From positions 1-64,000 of the forward strand of contig NZ_JADQBY010000008.1 in the NCBI RefSeq assembly GCF_016278385.1: a DNA stretch of 64,000 nucleotides. The letters run 5' to 3'. Position numbers and translations under genes: made by a program. The DNA is from Methanolobus sp. (GTDB lineage: Archaea > Halobacteriota > Methanosarcinia > Methanosarcinales > Methanosarcinaceae). Below, in pieces: positions 1 through 8,427 of this stretch; positions within the stretch are counted from its first letter, which is position 1, and each line of letters starts with the position of its first letter. The notes below the pieces were generated by a model, which saw nothing but the letters and a program-made list of their open reading frames with translations, did not search any database and was not told where the DNA came from.

Positions 1-186
1 TAGCGCTGTATCAACAAACTTTAAGTACTTATTAGACAAAACACAATCATCCCCTATGTGTTTTCTGTAGCAAGTAATACTCAGGGGATTTATTCTTTTT
101 AAATTAATAGGTTAAAATAAAATTGAAAGTAGGTTTTCTACAGAGCCCCATTTTCAGTCAGGGAAGCAATTCATAAAAAAGATGCA
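1..186. other. AT-rich leader before truncated kinase
   Basis: No gene is visible. The reading frame of the downstream kinase stays open back to about base 133, encoding a linker-like stretch, but a TAG (130-132) and a TGA (124-126) close it and no ATG or GTG occurs in that interval. The rest is AT-rich with no clear Shine-Dalgarno site. It may be the scar where the 5' part of the kinase gene was lost. Confidence 0.5.
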
Positions 187-1377
187 TTGGCAGCAAAGGA
201 TAAAGCCGAAATCTCTCTTCGAGAAAGTGAGGGGCGACTTACGCTTGCAATGGAGGTTTCAGAGCATGGTTTCTGGGATTGGGATATGGATTCCAATAAT
301 GCATATTTTAGTTCTGGGTGGTATTCCATGTTTGGTTATTCTCCGGATGAACTTCCAGGAACCTTCGAGGCATGGAAATCCCTCTTACATCCTGATGATA
401 AGGACTTTGTGGTCTCAAAATTACTGGAGCAACTGAATAAATTGGAGGCTTTCCAGATGGATTTCAGGATGCAAGGGCGCTCTGGAAGGTGGGTTTGGGT
501 GACAGGCCGTGGCAAACCATTTGAGGTAGATTGTGAAGGTGTTCCTCACAGGGCAATTGGAACATTTGTAGATATAACCAGCAGGAAGCTTGCTGAACAA
601 CAGATGTTACGTGCAAGAATAGCTGCAGAAGAAGCCAACCGTTATAAAAATGAGTTACTGGCAAACATAAGTCATGAACTGAAGACTCCTCTGAGTTCTG
701 TGATCGGTTTTTCTGATGTGTTATTAGAAGGCTTATCAGGTAGTTTGAATCAGATTCAAAAGGACCATGTATCAACTATTTACAAAAACGGGAACCGATT
801 GCTTGATCTTATTAACAAGATGTTGGACCTCTCCAGAATAGAGTCCGGGGAAATGGATTTGCATTTTCAGAGTTTCGATCCCGGTTACATTATACACGTA
901 GTTCTCAGTAGAACAAGTTCAATGGCAGCCAAAAAGGATATTGTTATTAATACAATGATCGATCCTGATGTTGCATCTATAACCGCGGATGCCGATAAAA
1001 TAACAGCTATACTGTACAACCTGGTGGAAAATTCCCTTAAATTCACTCATGAAGGGGGTACTATTTCAATAAATACCCGTAAGGTAGGCGACCGCTTTTA
1101 TATATCTGTTTCAGATACTGGTATTGGAATAAAGGATGAAGATATGGATCGGATATTTGATCCATTTGTGCAGGTTGACGGTTCTGCAAGTCGCAAACAG
1201 GGAGGTGCAGGCTTGGGTCTGATGCTTGTAAGGGAATATGTGAAAATGCATAAAGGCGCAATACACGTTGAAAGTGAATATGGCAAAGGGAGCATATTCA
1301 CGCTGGAATTACCTATTTATCCGCCTGCGTTATCATGGAACCTGTCACATGACACAAGTGTAAGGGATAAACTTTAG
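187..1377 (+). CDS. PAS-domain sensor histidine kinase, probably 5'-truncated
   Basis: Cytoplasmic sensor kinase. A PAS fold lies at about residues 15-135 (PAS_3-like, ending GTFVDITSRK). It is followed by a HisKA dimerisation helix with the phosphoacceptor His in NISHELKTP near residue 161, and a HATPase_c domain with N box NLVENSLKF, G1 box DTGIGI and G2 box GAGLGL. There is no membrane segment and no receiver domain. The only start is a TTG with no good ribosome binding site. The frame continues upstream for about 18 codons of linker-like sequence (SVREAIHKKDALAA) without a start, so the gene may be the tail of a longer multi-PAS kinase. The kinase core looks intact. Signal and partner are unknown. 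Confidence 0.8.
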   Translation: MAAKDKAEISLRESEGRLTLAMEVSEHGFWDWDMDSNNAYFSSGWYSMFGYSPDELPGTFEAWKSLLHPDDKDFVVSKLLEQLNKLEAFQMDFRMQGRSGRWVWVTGRGKPFEVDCEGVPHRAIGTFVDITSRKLAEQQMLRARIAAEEANRYKNELLANISHELKTPLSSVIGFSDVLLEGLSGSLNQIQKDHVSTIYKNGNRLLDLINKMLDLSRIESGEMDLHFQSFDPGYIIHVVLSRTSSMAAKKDIVINTMIDPDVASITADADKITAILYNLVENSLKFTHEGGTISINTRKVGDRFYISVSDTGIGIKDEDMDRIFDPFVQVDGSASRKQGGAGLGLMLVREYVKMHKGAIHVESEYGKGSIFTLELPIYPPALSWNLSHDTSVRDKL

Positions 1378-1925
1378 TCAAAGAAATAGTCGCTCCAGTC
1401 AACAGAACCCGGCGTGAATTCCTGTTCGAGTTCTTCAGTTTCCCCTCTTCGAAGTCCCTTTATTATTCTCCCGATATCTTTGGAGGTTCCTTCCACAGTT
1501 CCTCCTGTGGTATCGAGTTCAAAGACCTTCTCGCACCAGTCCACCGCTTCTGCCAGGATGATGTCCAAGGCTTCTGCTTCGAGATTTTCCTGTACTTTTT
1601 CAAATGAATACTTTCTTTTATTAAGTCTGTCTTTCAGTTTTTCAGGGGATGTCCTCAGCACAATAACTATATCGGCAATATGGTGAGAAAGGTGACTGTC
1701 AACTATGGTAACAGGATATGATTTGTCCTGAAGCTCCAGAACCCTGTCATACACCAGGTCCATATCAGCAACTACGCAGTCCCTTTCGGTATCCACCTCT
1801 GAGTAGAGCTTCTCTTCTTTGATGAGCTCGTTGAGATGGATCACCTGATAAAAAGGGTCCTTTTCAAGCAGTTTCGTTACCGAGGTTTTTCCTGTTCCTG
1901 GTGTCCCTGTGATACCGATAATCAT
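1374..1925 (-). CDS. AK6/Fap7-type adenylate kinase-like NTPase
   Basis: Small P-loop kinase of the archaeal/eukaryal AK6 (Fap7) family, linked in other organisms to adenylate kinase/ATPase activity and small-subunit ribosome maturation. The Walker A motif GTPGTGKT sits at about residues 6-13 after a typical MIIGIT start, and the length (183 aa) fits the family. ATG 1925 is preferred over an in-frame TTG at 1934. It is the last gene of the trp cluster, 24 bp after trpG, and its stop overlaps the convergent kinase stop by 4 bp. No trp function is implied by its position. Confidence 0.8.
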   Translation of the reverse strand: MIIGITGTPGTGKTSVTKLLEKDPFYQVIHLNELIKEEKLYSEVDTERDCVVADMDLVYDRVLELQDKSYPVTIVDSHLSHHIADIVIVLRTSPEKLKDRLNKRKYSFEKVQENLEAEALDIILAEAVDWCEKVFELDTTGGTVEGTSKDIGRIIKGLRRGETEELEQEFTPGSVDWSDYFFD

Positions 1926-1949
1926 AGCTAACAATAAGCCTGCAAACGC

Positions 1950-2540
1950 TTAATCCTTATGCACACCTTCGACTATCCTTAGGAAATTCCTGATGATCTT
2001 CACTCCTTCATCAGTAAGGATGGATTCGGGATGGAACTGCACGCCGTACACCGGATATTCCTTGTGTTCGACGGCCATGATGATGCCATCATCTGTCTTT
2101 GCGGTGACTTTCAGGTCATCGGCCAGTTCCTTAATGGCAAGAGAGTGGTATCGTCCACCTTTGAACTTGCCTTTGAGATTGGCAAAGAGGTAGGAGTTCT
2201 CGTGATTTATGTCAGATGTTTTGCCATGTATGGGTCCTCCATCTGCATGACCAATGGTCCCTCCATATGCGGTATTTATGGCCTGGTGCCCAAGACATAC
2301 TCCAAGTACGGGAATCTTCTGTCCAAACTCCCTGATGATGTCAAGACATGTTCCGATATCCTCTGCTTTGTGAGGTGTACCGGGTCCTGGTGAAATAATA
2401 ATTCCGTCCGGGTTCATTGCCTTAACCTCTTCAATGGTAATTGTGTTAGGGACGACCACAGTATCCGGCTCGAATATGGATACAAAATCTACAAGGTTCC
2501 AAACAAATGAATCTTTGTTGTCTATGAACAATATCTTCAT
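1950..2540 (-). CDS. trpG: Anthranilate synthase component II (glutamine amidotransferase)
   Basis: Class I glutamine amidotransferase that supplies ammonia to TrpE for anthranilate synthesis. The nucleophile Cys is in VLGVCLGHQAI (about residue 82) and the His-Glu pair in VQFHPES near the C-terminus. At 196 aa it has the normal stand-alone TrpG length. Its ATG overlaps the trpE stop by one base (TAATG), a sign of translational coupling. It follows trpE directly, which favours TrpG over PabA. Cytoplasmic, acting as a heteromer with TrpE. Confidence 0.93.
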   Translation of the reverse strand: MKILFIDNKDSFVWNLVDFVSIFEPDTVVVPNTITIEEVKAMNPDGIIISPGPGTPHKAEDIGTCLDIIREFGQKIPVLGVCLGHQAINTAYGGTIGHADGGPIHGKTSDINHENSYLFANLKGKFKGGRYHSLAIKELADDLKVTAKTDDGIIMAVEHKEYPVYGVQFHPESILTDEGVKIIRNFLRIVEGVHKD

Positions 2541-4108
2541 TATTTGCCTCCTATTGCCTTTATCATTGCAGCCATTTTTCTTTCCGTTTCATTGTATTCG
2601 TATGTCGGGTCTGAGTCAGCCACGATGCCTGCTCCTGCCTGCACATAGGCTATATTATTCTTTATAAGCACTGTTCTTATGACGATTGCAAAGTCTGCAT
2701 CCCCGTTCCATGAATAATATCCTACTCCCCCGCCGTATATCCCTCTGGACTCCGGTTCAAGGTCATCTATTATTTCCATTGCCCTTATTTTCGGGGCACC
2801 TGAAAGTGTTCCTGCAGGAAATATAGCTCTTGTGGAATCAAACTGATCGCATCCATCCCTGAGCTCTCCACTCACGGTACTTTCGATGTGTTGGAGGTGT
2901 GAATATTTTACAACGCTCATGAGGTCGTCAACCTTAACGGTGCCACCTTTTGAGACCATCCTGATATCATTACGTCCTAGGTCAACAAGCATTACATGCT
3001 CTGCGCGCTCTTTCTCATCCCTGAGCATTTCCTCTGCAAGTGCTTTGTCCTCTTCATCATCCTTTCCACGGGGACAGGTTCCTGCTATTGGATTTGAGAT
3101 CACTTTTCTGTTGAAGACTGTCATGAGGGTTTCAGGACTTGCGCCCACGATGCCAATGTCCTTGAAATTGAAGATGTACATGTAAGGGCTTGGATTGATG
3201 TTCCTCAGTCTGATGTAAAGTTGCAGGGGTGTCTGCTTCATTTTAACAGTGTACCTGCGGGAGATCACCACCTGGAATATGTCACCGTCAATGATGTGCT
3301 GTTTTGACTTCCTGACTGCTTCCTCGTAAGCTGCCTGATCTACATTAGCAACAGGATTTTCTGAATCTGCAGCGGGGATGTCCTCACTGATGCTGATGAC
3401 CGATGCCATCTGCAATGATCTCTCCATCAGAAGTGCCTCTGAGTATGCATGCTCATAAACAGCATCTATGTCACTGGTTTCTGTGACAAATGGAGTGATC
3501 ACAATATAGGTTTCGTTGGTTATATGGTCAAAGACAAAGGTCTTTGTCATAATTGCAAAATGCATATCCGGTGTGTCAGCATCAGGCTTTTTATCAACAT
3601 TTAACCAGGAATCGTAAACCAGGTCGTAACTGTTGTACCCGATGGCACCACCTAGGAAGGTCTGCCTGTCAAAACGCTTCTGGTTAAGGAGTGTTGTGTC
3701 GGTGCTTGTGGGATAGATTTTACGGAAAGCTGCAAGAGCATCATCTCCTTCACTGACCTTTAACCTGAACTTACCGCCAACAAGGGATTCAACGTCTCCG
3801 ATGGACTTGAGCTTGTTATAGATATGTTTTGTAAGCTCGGAGTTCATCTGACATTCGATGGTCAGGTAACTGTCCTTAATGGATACTACCATTTCCGGTT
3901 CGGAACCTACAAATGAATATCTTGCATGTCTTTTTTCCTTCTCTACGGACTCCAGCAGATAGGAGTGTCCTGCATTCTGCAGGGTTGCATACAACTGCAG
4001 GGGCGTGCATATGCTATCCACTTTTGTCATAAGCTGCACGATTGCAGGCTTTTGTGAATTTTTAACAAGGGATATGATATCCTCTTTACTAAGATCAAAA
4101 TCGACCAT
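2540..4108 (-). CDS. trpE: Anthranilate synthase component I
   Basis: Chorismate-binding enzyme converting chorismate plus ammonia to anthranilate. At 522 aa it is full length. The N-terminal part carries the LLES motif (in [10 protein letters not shown], near residue 50) associated with tryptophan feedback binding in TrpE proteins. The C-terminal catalytic domain shows [46 protein letters not shown] and [10 protein letters not shown]. It overlaps trpF by 14 bp and trpG by 1 bp. Enzyme activity is probably end-product inhibited, given the LLES site. Confidence 0.94.
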   Translation of the reverse strand: MVDFDLSKEDIISLVKNSQKPAIVQLMTKVDSICTPLQLYATLQNAGHSYLLESVEKEKRHARYSFVGSEPEMVVSIKDSYLTIECQMNSELTKHIYNKLKSIGDVESLVGGKFRLKVSEGDDALAAFRKIYPTSTDTTLLNQKRFDRQTFLGGAIGYNSYDLVYDSWLNVDKKPDADTPDMHFAIMTKTFVFDHITNETYIVITPFVTETSDIDAVYEHAYSEALLMERSLQMASVISISEDIPAADSENPVANVDQAAYEEAVRKSKQHIIDGDIFQVVISRRYTVKMKQTPLQLYIRLRNINPSPYMYIFNFKDIGIVGASPETLMTVFNRKVISNPIAGTCPRGKDDEEDKALAEEMLRDEKERAEHVMLVDLGRNDIRMVSKGGTVKVDDLMSVVKYSHLQHIESTVSGELRDGCDQFDSTRAIFPAGTLSGAPKIRAMEIIDDLEPESRGIYGGGVGYYSWNGDADFAIVIRTVLIKNNIAYVQAGAGIVADSDPTYEYNETERKMAAMIKAIGGK

Positions 4109-4778
4109 TGATACACCTGGCTTCTTCTATAAACCTGCATACTTTTGCAGGGTCTTTTTTTCCATTGCTCTCTACACCTGAGGCAGTATCCACGGCGAAT
4201 GGTCTTACCTCTTTAACGGCATCTCTCACATTATCGGGCTTGAGCCCGCCAGCAAGTATGACAGAAGCTTTCGTATTCTCCACCACCTGCCTGCTTATGG
4301 ACCAGTCATGCACCAGTCCTGTTCCTCCACTAGTGCCTGATTTCCCTGAGTCAAGAAGTATACCGTCTATCATGTCATTGTCAAGCAGTGCATCAAGCTC
4401 TGCCATCAGGTCTGCAGGTAGTTCTCTGCTTTCCACGGGTATGGTAAATGTCCTTATAATCTTCTGGTGTGTGCCGTTACGTATAATTTCTATTTCTTCT
4501 GCACTGAGGTCATTGTGAAGCTGTATGACATCCGGCTTTACCTTTTCTATAAGGTCCAGTGCATCCTGTCCGGTTGCTGGCATTATCACAAGCACTGAGT
4601 CCACAAAGAAGGGTACGGTCTTTACGAGTCCTGCTGCGGTCTGGGCATCCAGTTTCCTGGGTGTGTTCACCGGAACCTCGGTGATAAAACCAACAGCATC
4701 AGCTCCTAATCTCACTGCCAGTTCTATATCTTCAGCAGACTTCATTCCGCATATCTTCACTCTTGGAAGCTGCTTCAT
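4095..4778 (-). CDS. trpF: Phosphoribosylanthranilate isomerase
   Basis: TIM-barrel isomerase converting N-(5-phosphoribosyl)anthranilate to the CdRP precursor of indole-3-glycerol phosphate. The N-terminal VKICGMK holds the catalytic Cys, ILLDSGKSGTSGGTG the acid residue and glycine-rich phosphate loop, and VILAGGLKPDNV the second phosphate-binding loop. Length 227 aa is usual. The start lies 47 bp inside the end of trpD, the longest overlap of the operon. KICGM follows only a few residues after the chosen ATG, so the start is well placed. Confidence 0.92.
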   Translation of the reverse strand: MKQLPRVKICGMKSAEDIELAVRLGADAVGFITEVPVNTPRKLDAQTAAGLVKTVPFFVDSVLVIMPATGQDALDLIEKVKPDVIQLHNDLSAEEIEIIRNGTHQKIIRTFTIPVESRELPADLMAELDALLDNDMIDGILLDSGKSGTSGGTGLVHDWSISRQVVENTKASVILAGGLKPDNVRDAVKEVRPFAVDTASGVESNGKKDPAKVCRFIEEARCINGRF

Positions 4779-5793
4779 CTATAACCTCATGGATATTGTC
4801 ATTGTCACTGAATTGCATCAGTTTCTGCATGGCCTTACCGCTGTCAATTATCTCTTCTACCATTGGTATTGCTTCTTTCACGGAGCCTGCCTTGCCTGCA
4901 ACATAAAGTGCTGCGGCAGAGTTCATTACTACGATATCCCTCTTAGGTCCCTTTTCACCTTTGAGGATGTATATTATGTCAAGTGCATTCTCTTTAGGTG
5001 TACCACCTACAATATCAGTTGCATTTGCTCTCTTTATACCGAGCTCTTCCGGTGTCAGCGTGTAAGTGCTGATCTTTCCGTCCCTGAGTTCGGCAACATA
5101 TGTTTCGGAGATGTTGGATATCTCATCCATACCGTCCCCGTGGACGACCATTGCTCTTTCAACTCCCAGTCTCTTCATTACCTGGGCAAACGGTTCGCAA
5201 AGTTTCTTGTCAAAAACACCAACTAGCTGTACTTTTGCATTTGCAGGATTTGTAAGGGGACCAAGTATGTTGAAAACAGTCCTGACTCCCATTTCTTGTC
5301 TAATGGGTCCAACTCTTTTCATTGCAGGATGGAAGATAGGGGCGAACATGAAACCAATTCCGTCCTTTTCAATTGAAGCCTTCACATCTTCGGGTGCTTT
5401 GTCGACCTTTATGCCGAGTTCCTTTAGCACATCAGCACTTCCTGATAGTGAGGTTATGGAACGGTTGCCGTGTTTTGCGACTGCCAGTCCTGATGCTGCA
5501 GTTACAATTGCCGATGCAGTTGAAACATTGATGGTATTATGCCTGTCACCGCCGGTGCCTACCACGTCAACAAGCACTTCTCCAACTTCCGGCGCTATTG
5601 TGTTGGCAGCTTTTTTCATCCCGGTGGCAAAACCTGCTATTTCTTCAGTAGTCTCTCCCTTCATCTTCAGGGCAATGAGGAGTCCAGCGATCTGTGCGTC
5701 AGTGGCCTCTGTGAATATCTTTGTGATAGCGTCTTCTGCTTCCTGTATTGTGAGGTTCTGCTTTTCACTTACTTTTTTTATGTATTCCTTCAT
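4732..5793 (-). CDS. trpD: Anthranilate phosphoribosyltransferase
   Basis: Transfers phosphoribose from PRPP to anthranilate. Signature motifs are visible: DVVGTGGDRHNTINVSTA (about residues 80-97) and AKHGNRSITSLSGSADVL (about 109-126), together with GVRTVFNILGPLTNPA. Full length, 353 aa. It is the promoter-proximal gene of the trp cluster, so a canonical order starting with trpE is not kept here. trpC, trpB and trpA are not in the window. Confidence 0.94.
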   Translation of the reverse strand: MKEYIKKVSEKQNLTIQEAEDAITKIFTEATDAQIAGLLIALKMKGETTEEIAGFATGMKKAANTIAPEVGEVLVDVVGTGGDRHNTINVSTASAIVTAASGLAVAKHGNRSITSLSGSADVLKELGIKVDKAPEDVKASIEKDGIGFMFAPIFHPAMKRVGPIRQEMGVRTVFNILGPLTNPANAKVQLVGVFDKKLCEPFAQVMKRLGVERAMVVHGDGMDEISNISETYVAELRDGKISTYTLTPEELGIKRANATDIVGGTPKENALDIIYILKGEKGPKRDIVVMNSAAALYVAGKAGSVKEAIPMVEEIIDSGKAMQKLMQFSDNDNIHEVIDEAASKSEDMRNEVC

Positions 5794-5826
5794 GGTAGCA
5801 CCATTTGCCGCAACAATGTATATTTA

Positions 5827-5867
5827 TGTACAACAATGATTAAAGATGAGTTATTGTATTTAATACT
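5827..5867 (-). promoter_or_regulatory. trp operon promoter with TGTACA box
   Basis: Read on the minus strand, an AT-rich TATA-like element (AGTATTAAATAC, 5856-5867) lies 63-74 nt before the trpD ATG. About 25 nt downstream of it, at 5827-5832, is the palindrome TGTACA. TGTACA is the core of the 'TRP box' bound by the TrpY repressor of Methanothermobacter. A site on top of the predicted transcription start would fit repression. One 6-mer alone is weak evidence. Confidence 0.45.
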
Positions 5868-5979
5868 TATGGTTTTGCGGGCTTTGTGTAAAAGGCATCC
5901 ATTTCCATTCTGGGCGGTGTTTTTCAGAAAGCTCTGTTTAGGCACAACTATCAAAAAAAAAGGATGTTACTCTGTTGTA

Positions 5980-8220
5980 TCATCTCTTCAATGCATCGAC
6001 GATCTTAACCCATTTTCTTGTCATGATTACAGTTGTATCTGTCTGTTTGACGATTTTCTCCGGGAATACGCCAAGTAAGAAATTCTTAAGGAATGGACGG
6101 TTGGTAGCACCTATAAATACCGCATCATTTTTCCCGGCCTCCAAGGCAATTGTCCTTGTTATATTACTTGAGACCAGAAACTTCTGTGTGATCCTTGTTC
6201 CTTCAAATGTTTCTTCAATATCTTCGAAATGGGTCTGAGCATCCTCTTTAATATCGGGTGTACTTCCTACATGTAACATTGTTATCTCTGATCCTTCCTG
6301 TTCAGCAATATCATGTGCAAGCTCAGCAGCCAGAGTGGAATGAGGTCCGCCTGCGGTTGGTAACAATATCTTTTTGATATTGAGGTCCATATTCTTTCCC
6401 AATCGGACAATTGCAACATCGCATCTGGCTTTTAACAGTATCATGTCGATGGTGCTTCCAAGTATGAAGTCACTCCTGAATGTCCTGCCTCTCCATCCCA
6501 TCAGCACAAGATCCGGTTTTTCTTCTTCGATGGTATCCATAATGTTCTCGGAGGCTTTCCTGCCTACTTTTACAATTCCGCCAGCAGGGACGTCAATCAT
6601 TTCAACGAGTTTCCTTATAATGTCTCTTTGTTTTTCAATGGAATCGTCTGCTGCAGAAAGTGGTGTTGATTCCGGGAGAGTGATGACTTCCAGGAAGATT
6701 ATGTGTGCATTTTTTGCCTTTGCAATAGAATTTGCCAGTCTGGCCAGTTTAGAAGCGGTTTCCATATTCTTAACGGGTACGAGTATTTTATAGCCCTCTG
6801 GTTCGATGGGTTTTTCCTCATAAACTTTTCTTTTGGATGGCAAACTCCTTTTTTTCAGTTCCTTTTCCGAATATGAATAGTAGATGAAAGATCCCATTAT
6901 GGTCCACACAATAGTCACAGCCACGACGAATGATGCATGCTCTATTTCTGTGATCAGGTAGTATCCAATCGCTATCTGCGATATGATGGCAAGTATTGGC
7001 AGGTATGGTACAAGTGGCATTCTAAAAGCCCTTTTTATGTCCGGACGTCTGAGTCTTAGTATTATCAGCACAGAATTGACAACTATAAAAAGCATGATGA
7101 ACATCACATCGGCAACTGCTGCCACTGCTTCTATGGGTACAAGCGCCATCAGAATTATAATTATGTAACTAAAGAAAATAGCGAAATGTGGAGTTCTGTT
7201 CTTTTCATTGATCCTTGAGAGGGATTCTGGCAGATATCCCATCCTTCCCAAGGCAAATGCTACTCTTGAGGATGAGTATACAGTTGCGTTCATAGCACTG
7301 AGGGTCGATACAAGTCCGCCGATAATTATCGCAACAGCACCGTATGGCATTATCTGATTAGCGACCCTTATCATGCTGAATTCTCCGAGTTGTCCCAGAT
7401 ATATCCAGCTTGGAACATTAGATTCAATACTTCCAAGAAGTGCAAAAGCCACAAGAATGTAGATGATCACAGCTACCCATAGTGAGATGATAACTGCACG
7501 GGGTATGTTTTTCTCCGGATCTTTTACTTCCTCACCGCTCTGCACGATTATTTCGTATCCCTCAAAAGCTATGAATGTGAACCCCATGGCAACCAGTACT
7601 CCCGTAATTCCATTGGGCATGAAAGAAGGGTTAAGGGTGTATGCAGTTATCCAGTCAGGTTGTGTCAGGGTTCTATATATTCCAAAGCCGGCGAATACAA
7701 GCAGGATGAGCATCTTGAAAAGGGTAATGAAGCCGCCGAATCTTCCGCTTTCTTTTGCACCAAGGTAATTGAGATAGGTTATCATGGACACGATAGCAAC
7801 AGCCGATATTTTGATGGTTGTTGCCTGCGAAGTCTGATCAAAACCAATGAACATCACAAGGAATTCTGAGAAAAAAGCACCGAATGTCACCGCATAGAGT
7901 GCACAAGCGATGGTATGCGCTATCCAGTTGATCCATCCTGCAAAAAAGGCAAAGTGATTTCCAAGGGCTTCTTTTACCCAGATGATGCCGCCTCCTGCTT
8001 CAGGGAGGGCTGAACCAAGTTCTGCATATGCAAGTCCGGTAAATGTTGCGATGACACCATTGAGTAGAAATGCAAGAAGAACTGCCGGTCCTGCGATACC
8101 TGTGGCAAAACCGGTGAGCGCAAAGATGCCAGCGCCTATCATGCCAGCAATACCTATCATTGTAATATCAAATAGTGTCAGGTCTCGGCTGAGACTAACA
8201 CGGATTTCATCCTGCTCCAT
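5980..8220 (-). CDS. APC-family amino acid permease fused to two UspA domains
   Basis: Membrane transporter of the amino acid-polyamine-organocation superfamily. Residues about 1-450 form some twelve hydrophobic segments and begin with the APC signature region (MIGIAGMIGAGIFALTGFAT). After a basic linker come two tandem universal stress (UspA-like) domains, about 470-610 and 610-740; the first has GWRGRTFRSDFILGSTIDMI and the second the motif-like GATNRPFLKNFLLGVFPEKI. Such permease-Usp fusions occur in archaea, where the cytosolic domains are presumed to regulate transport, perhaps by nucleotide binding. The substrate cannot be told. It is a single gene with its own promoter. Confidence 0.88.
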   Translation of the reverse strand: MEQDEIRVSLSRDLTLFDITMIGIAGMIGAGIFALTGFATGIAGPAVLLAFLLNGVIATFTGLAYAELGSALPEAGGGIIWVKEALGNHFAFFAGWINWIAHTIACALYAVTFGAFFSEFLVMFIGFDQTSQATTIKISAVAIVSMITYLNYLGAKESGRFGGFITLFKMLILLVFAGFGIYRTLTQPDWITAYTLNPSFMPNGITGVLVAMGFTFIAFEGYEIIVQSGEEVKDPEKNIPRAVIISLWVAVIIYILVAFALLGSIESNVPSWIYLGQLGEFSMIRVANQIMPYGAVAIIIGGLVSTLSAMNATVYSSSRVAFALGRMGYLPESLSRINEKNRTPHFAIFFSYIIIILMALVPIEAVAAVADVMFIMLFIVVNSVLIILRLRRPDIKRAFRMPLVPYLPILAIISQIAIGYYLITEIEHASFVVAVTIVWTIMGSFIYYSYSEKELKKRSLPSKRKVYEEKPIEPEGYKILVPVKNMETASKLARLANSIAKAKNAHIIFLEVITLPESTPLSAADDSIEKQRDIIRKLVEMIDVPAGGIVKVGRKASENIMDTIEEEKPDLVLMGWRGRTFRSDFILGSTIDMILLKARCDVAIVRLGKNMDLNIKKILLPTAGGPHSTLAAELAHDIAEQEGSEITMLHVGSTPDIKEDAQTHFEDIEETFEGTRITQKFLVSSNITRTIALEAGKNDAVFIGATNRPFLKNFLLGVFPEKIVKQTDTTVIMTRKWVKIVDALKR

Positions 8221-8267
8221 TCAGGGAATCTTATATCTGCTTCTAAAAATAGTTTTTCATGAAATGA

Positions 8268-8319
8268 TGTACAAGGCATACTCGGCATATCTGTTTGCAC
8301 ATATAATCTATAAATAAAC
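8268..8319 (-). promoter_or_regulatory. Permease promoter with TGTACA box
   Basis: On the minus strand an AT-rich TATA region (8300-8319) precedes the permease by about 80-100 nt. TGTACA lies at 8268-8273, near the predicted start of transcription. This is the same arrangement as at the trp promoter, so the two genes might share a regulator. The evidence is only motif and position. Confidence 0.3.
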
Positions 8320-8383
8320 AACAACAGGTAGATTTAATATGAATTGAAAAAAGCCAGAACGAAAGATTCTAAACTAAGATTAA

Positions 8384-8412
8384 AAAGAAAGCTGCAGTCA
8401 AGTACTGCAGTT
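8384..8412 (-). terminator. Hairpin plus T-rich tract after cbiP
   Basis: CTGCAGT (8392-8398) and ACTGCAG (8404-8410) form a perfect 7-bp stem with a 5-nt loop. On the minus strand a T-rich tract follows directly. The hairpin lies 18 bp after the cbiP stop and is a likely 3' end of that transcript. Nothing else is recognised in the 8221-8427 gap apart from the permease promoter. Confidence 0.55.
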
Positions 8413-8427
8413 CAAAAAAGCTGAAAA

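Noticed and set aside
130-187. Pyrrolysine readthrough of TAG 130-132 extending the first kinase
   Set aside because: Another in-frame stop (TGA 124-126) lies just upstream and the DNA before it is AT-rich and not coding-like.
464-775. Antisense ORFs inside trp, cbi, pheS and other genes
   Set aside because: These long opposite-strand frames show no domain or motif and are explained by codon bias of the real genes.
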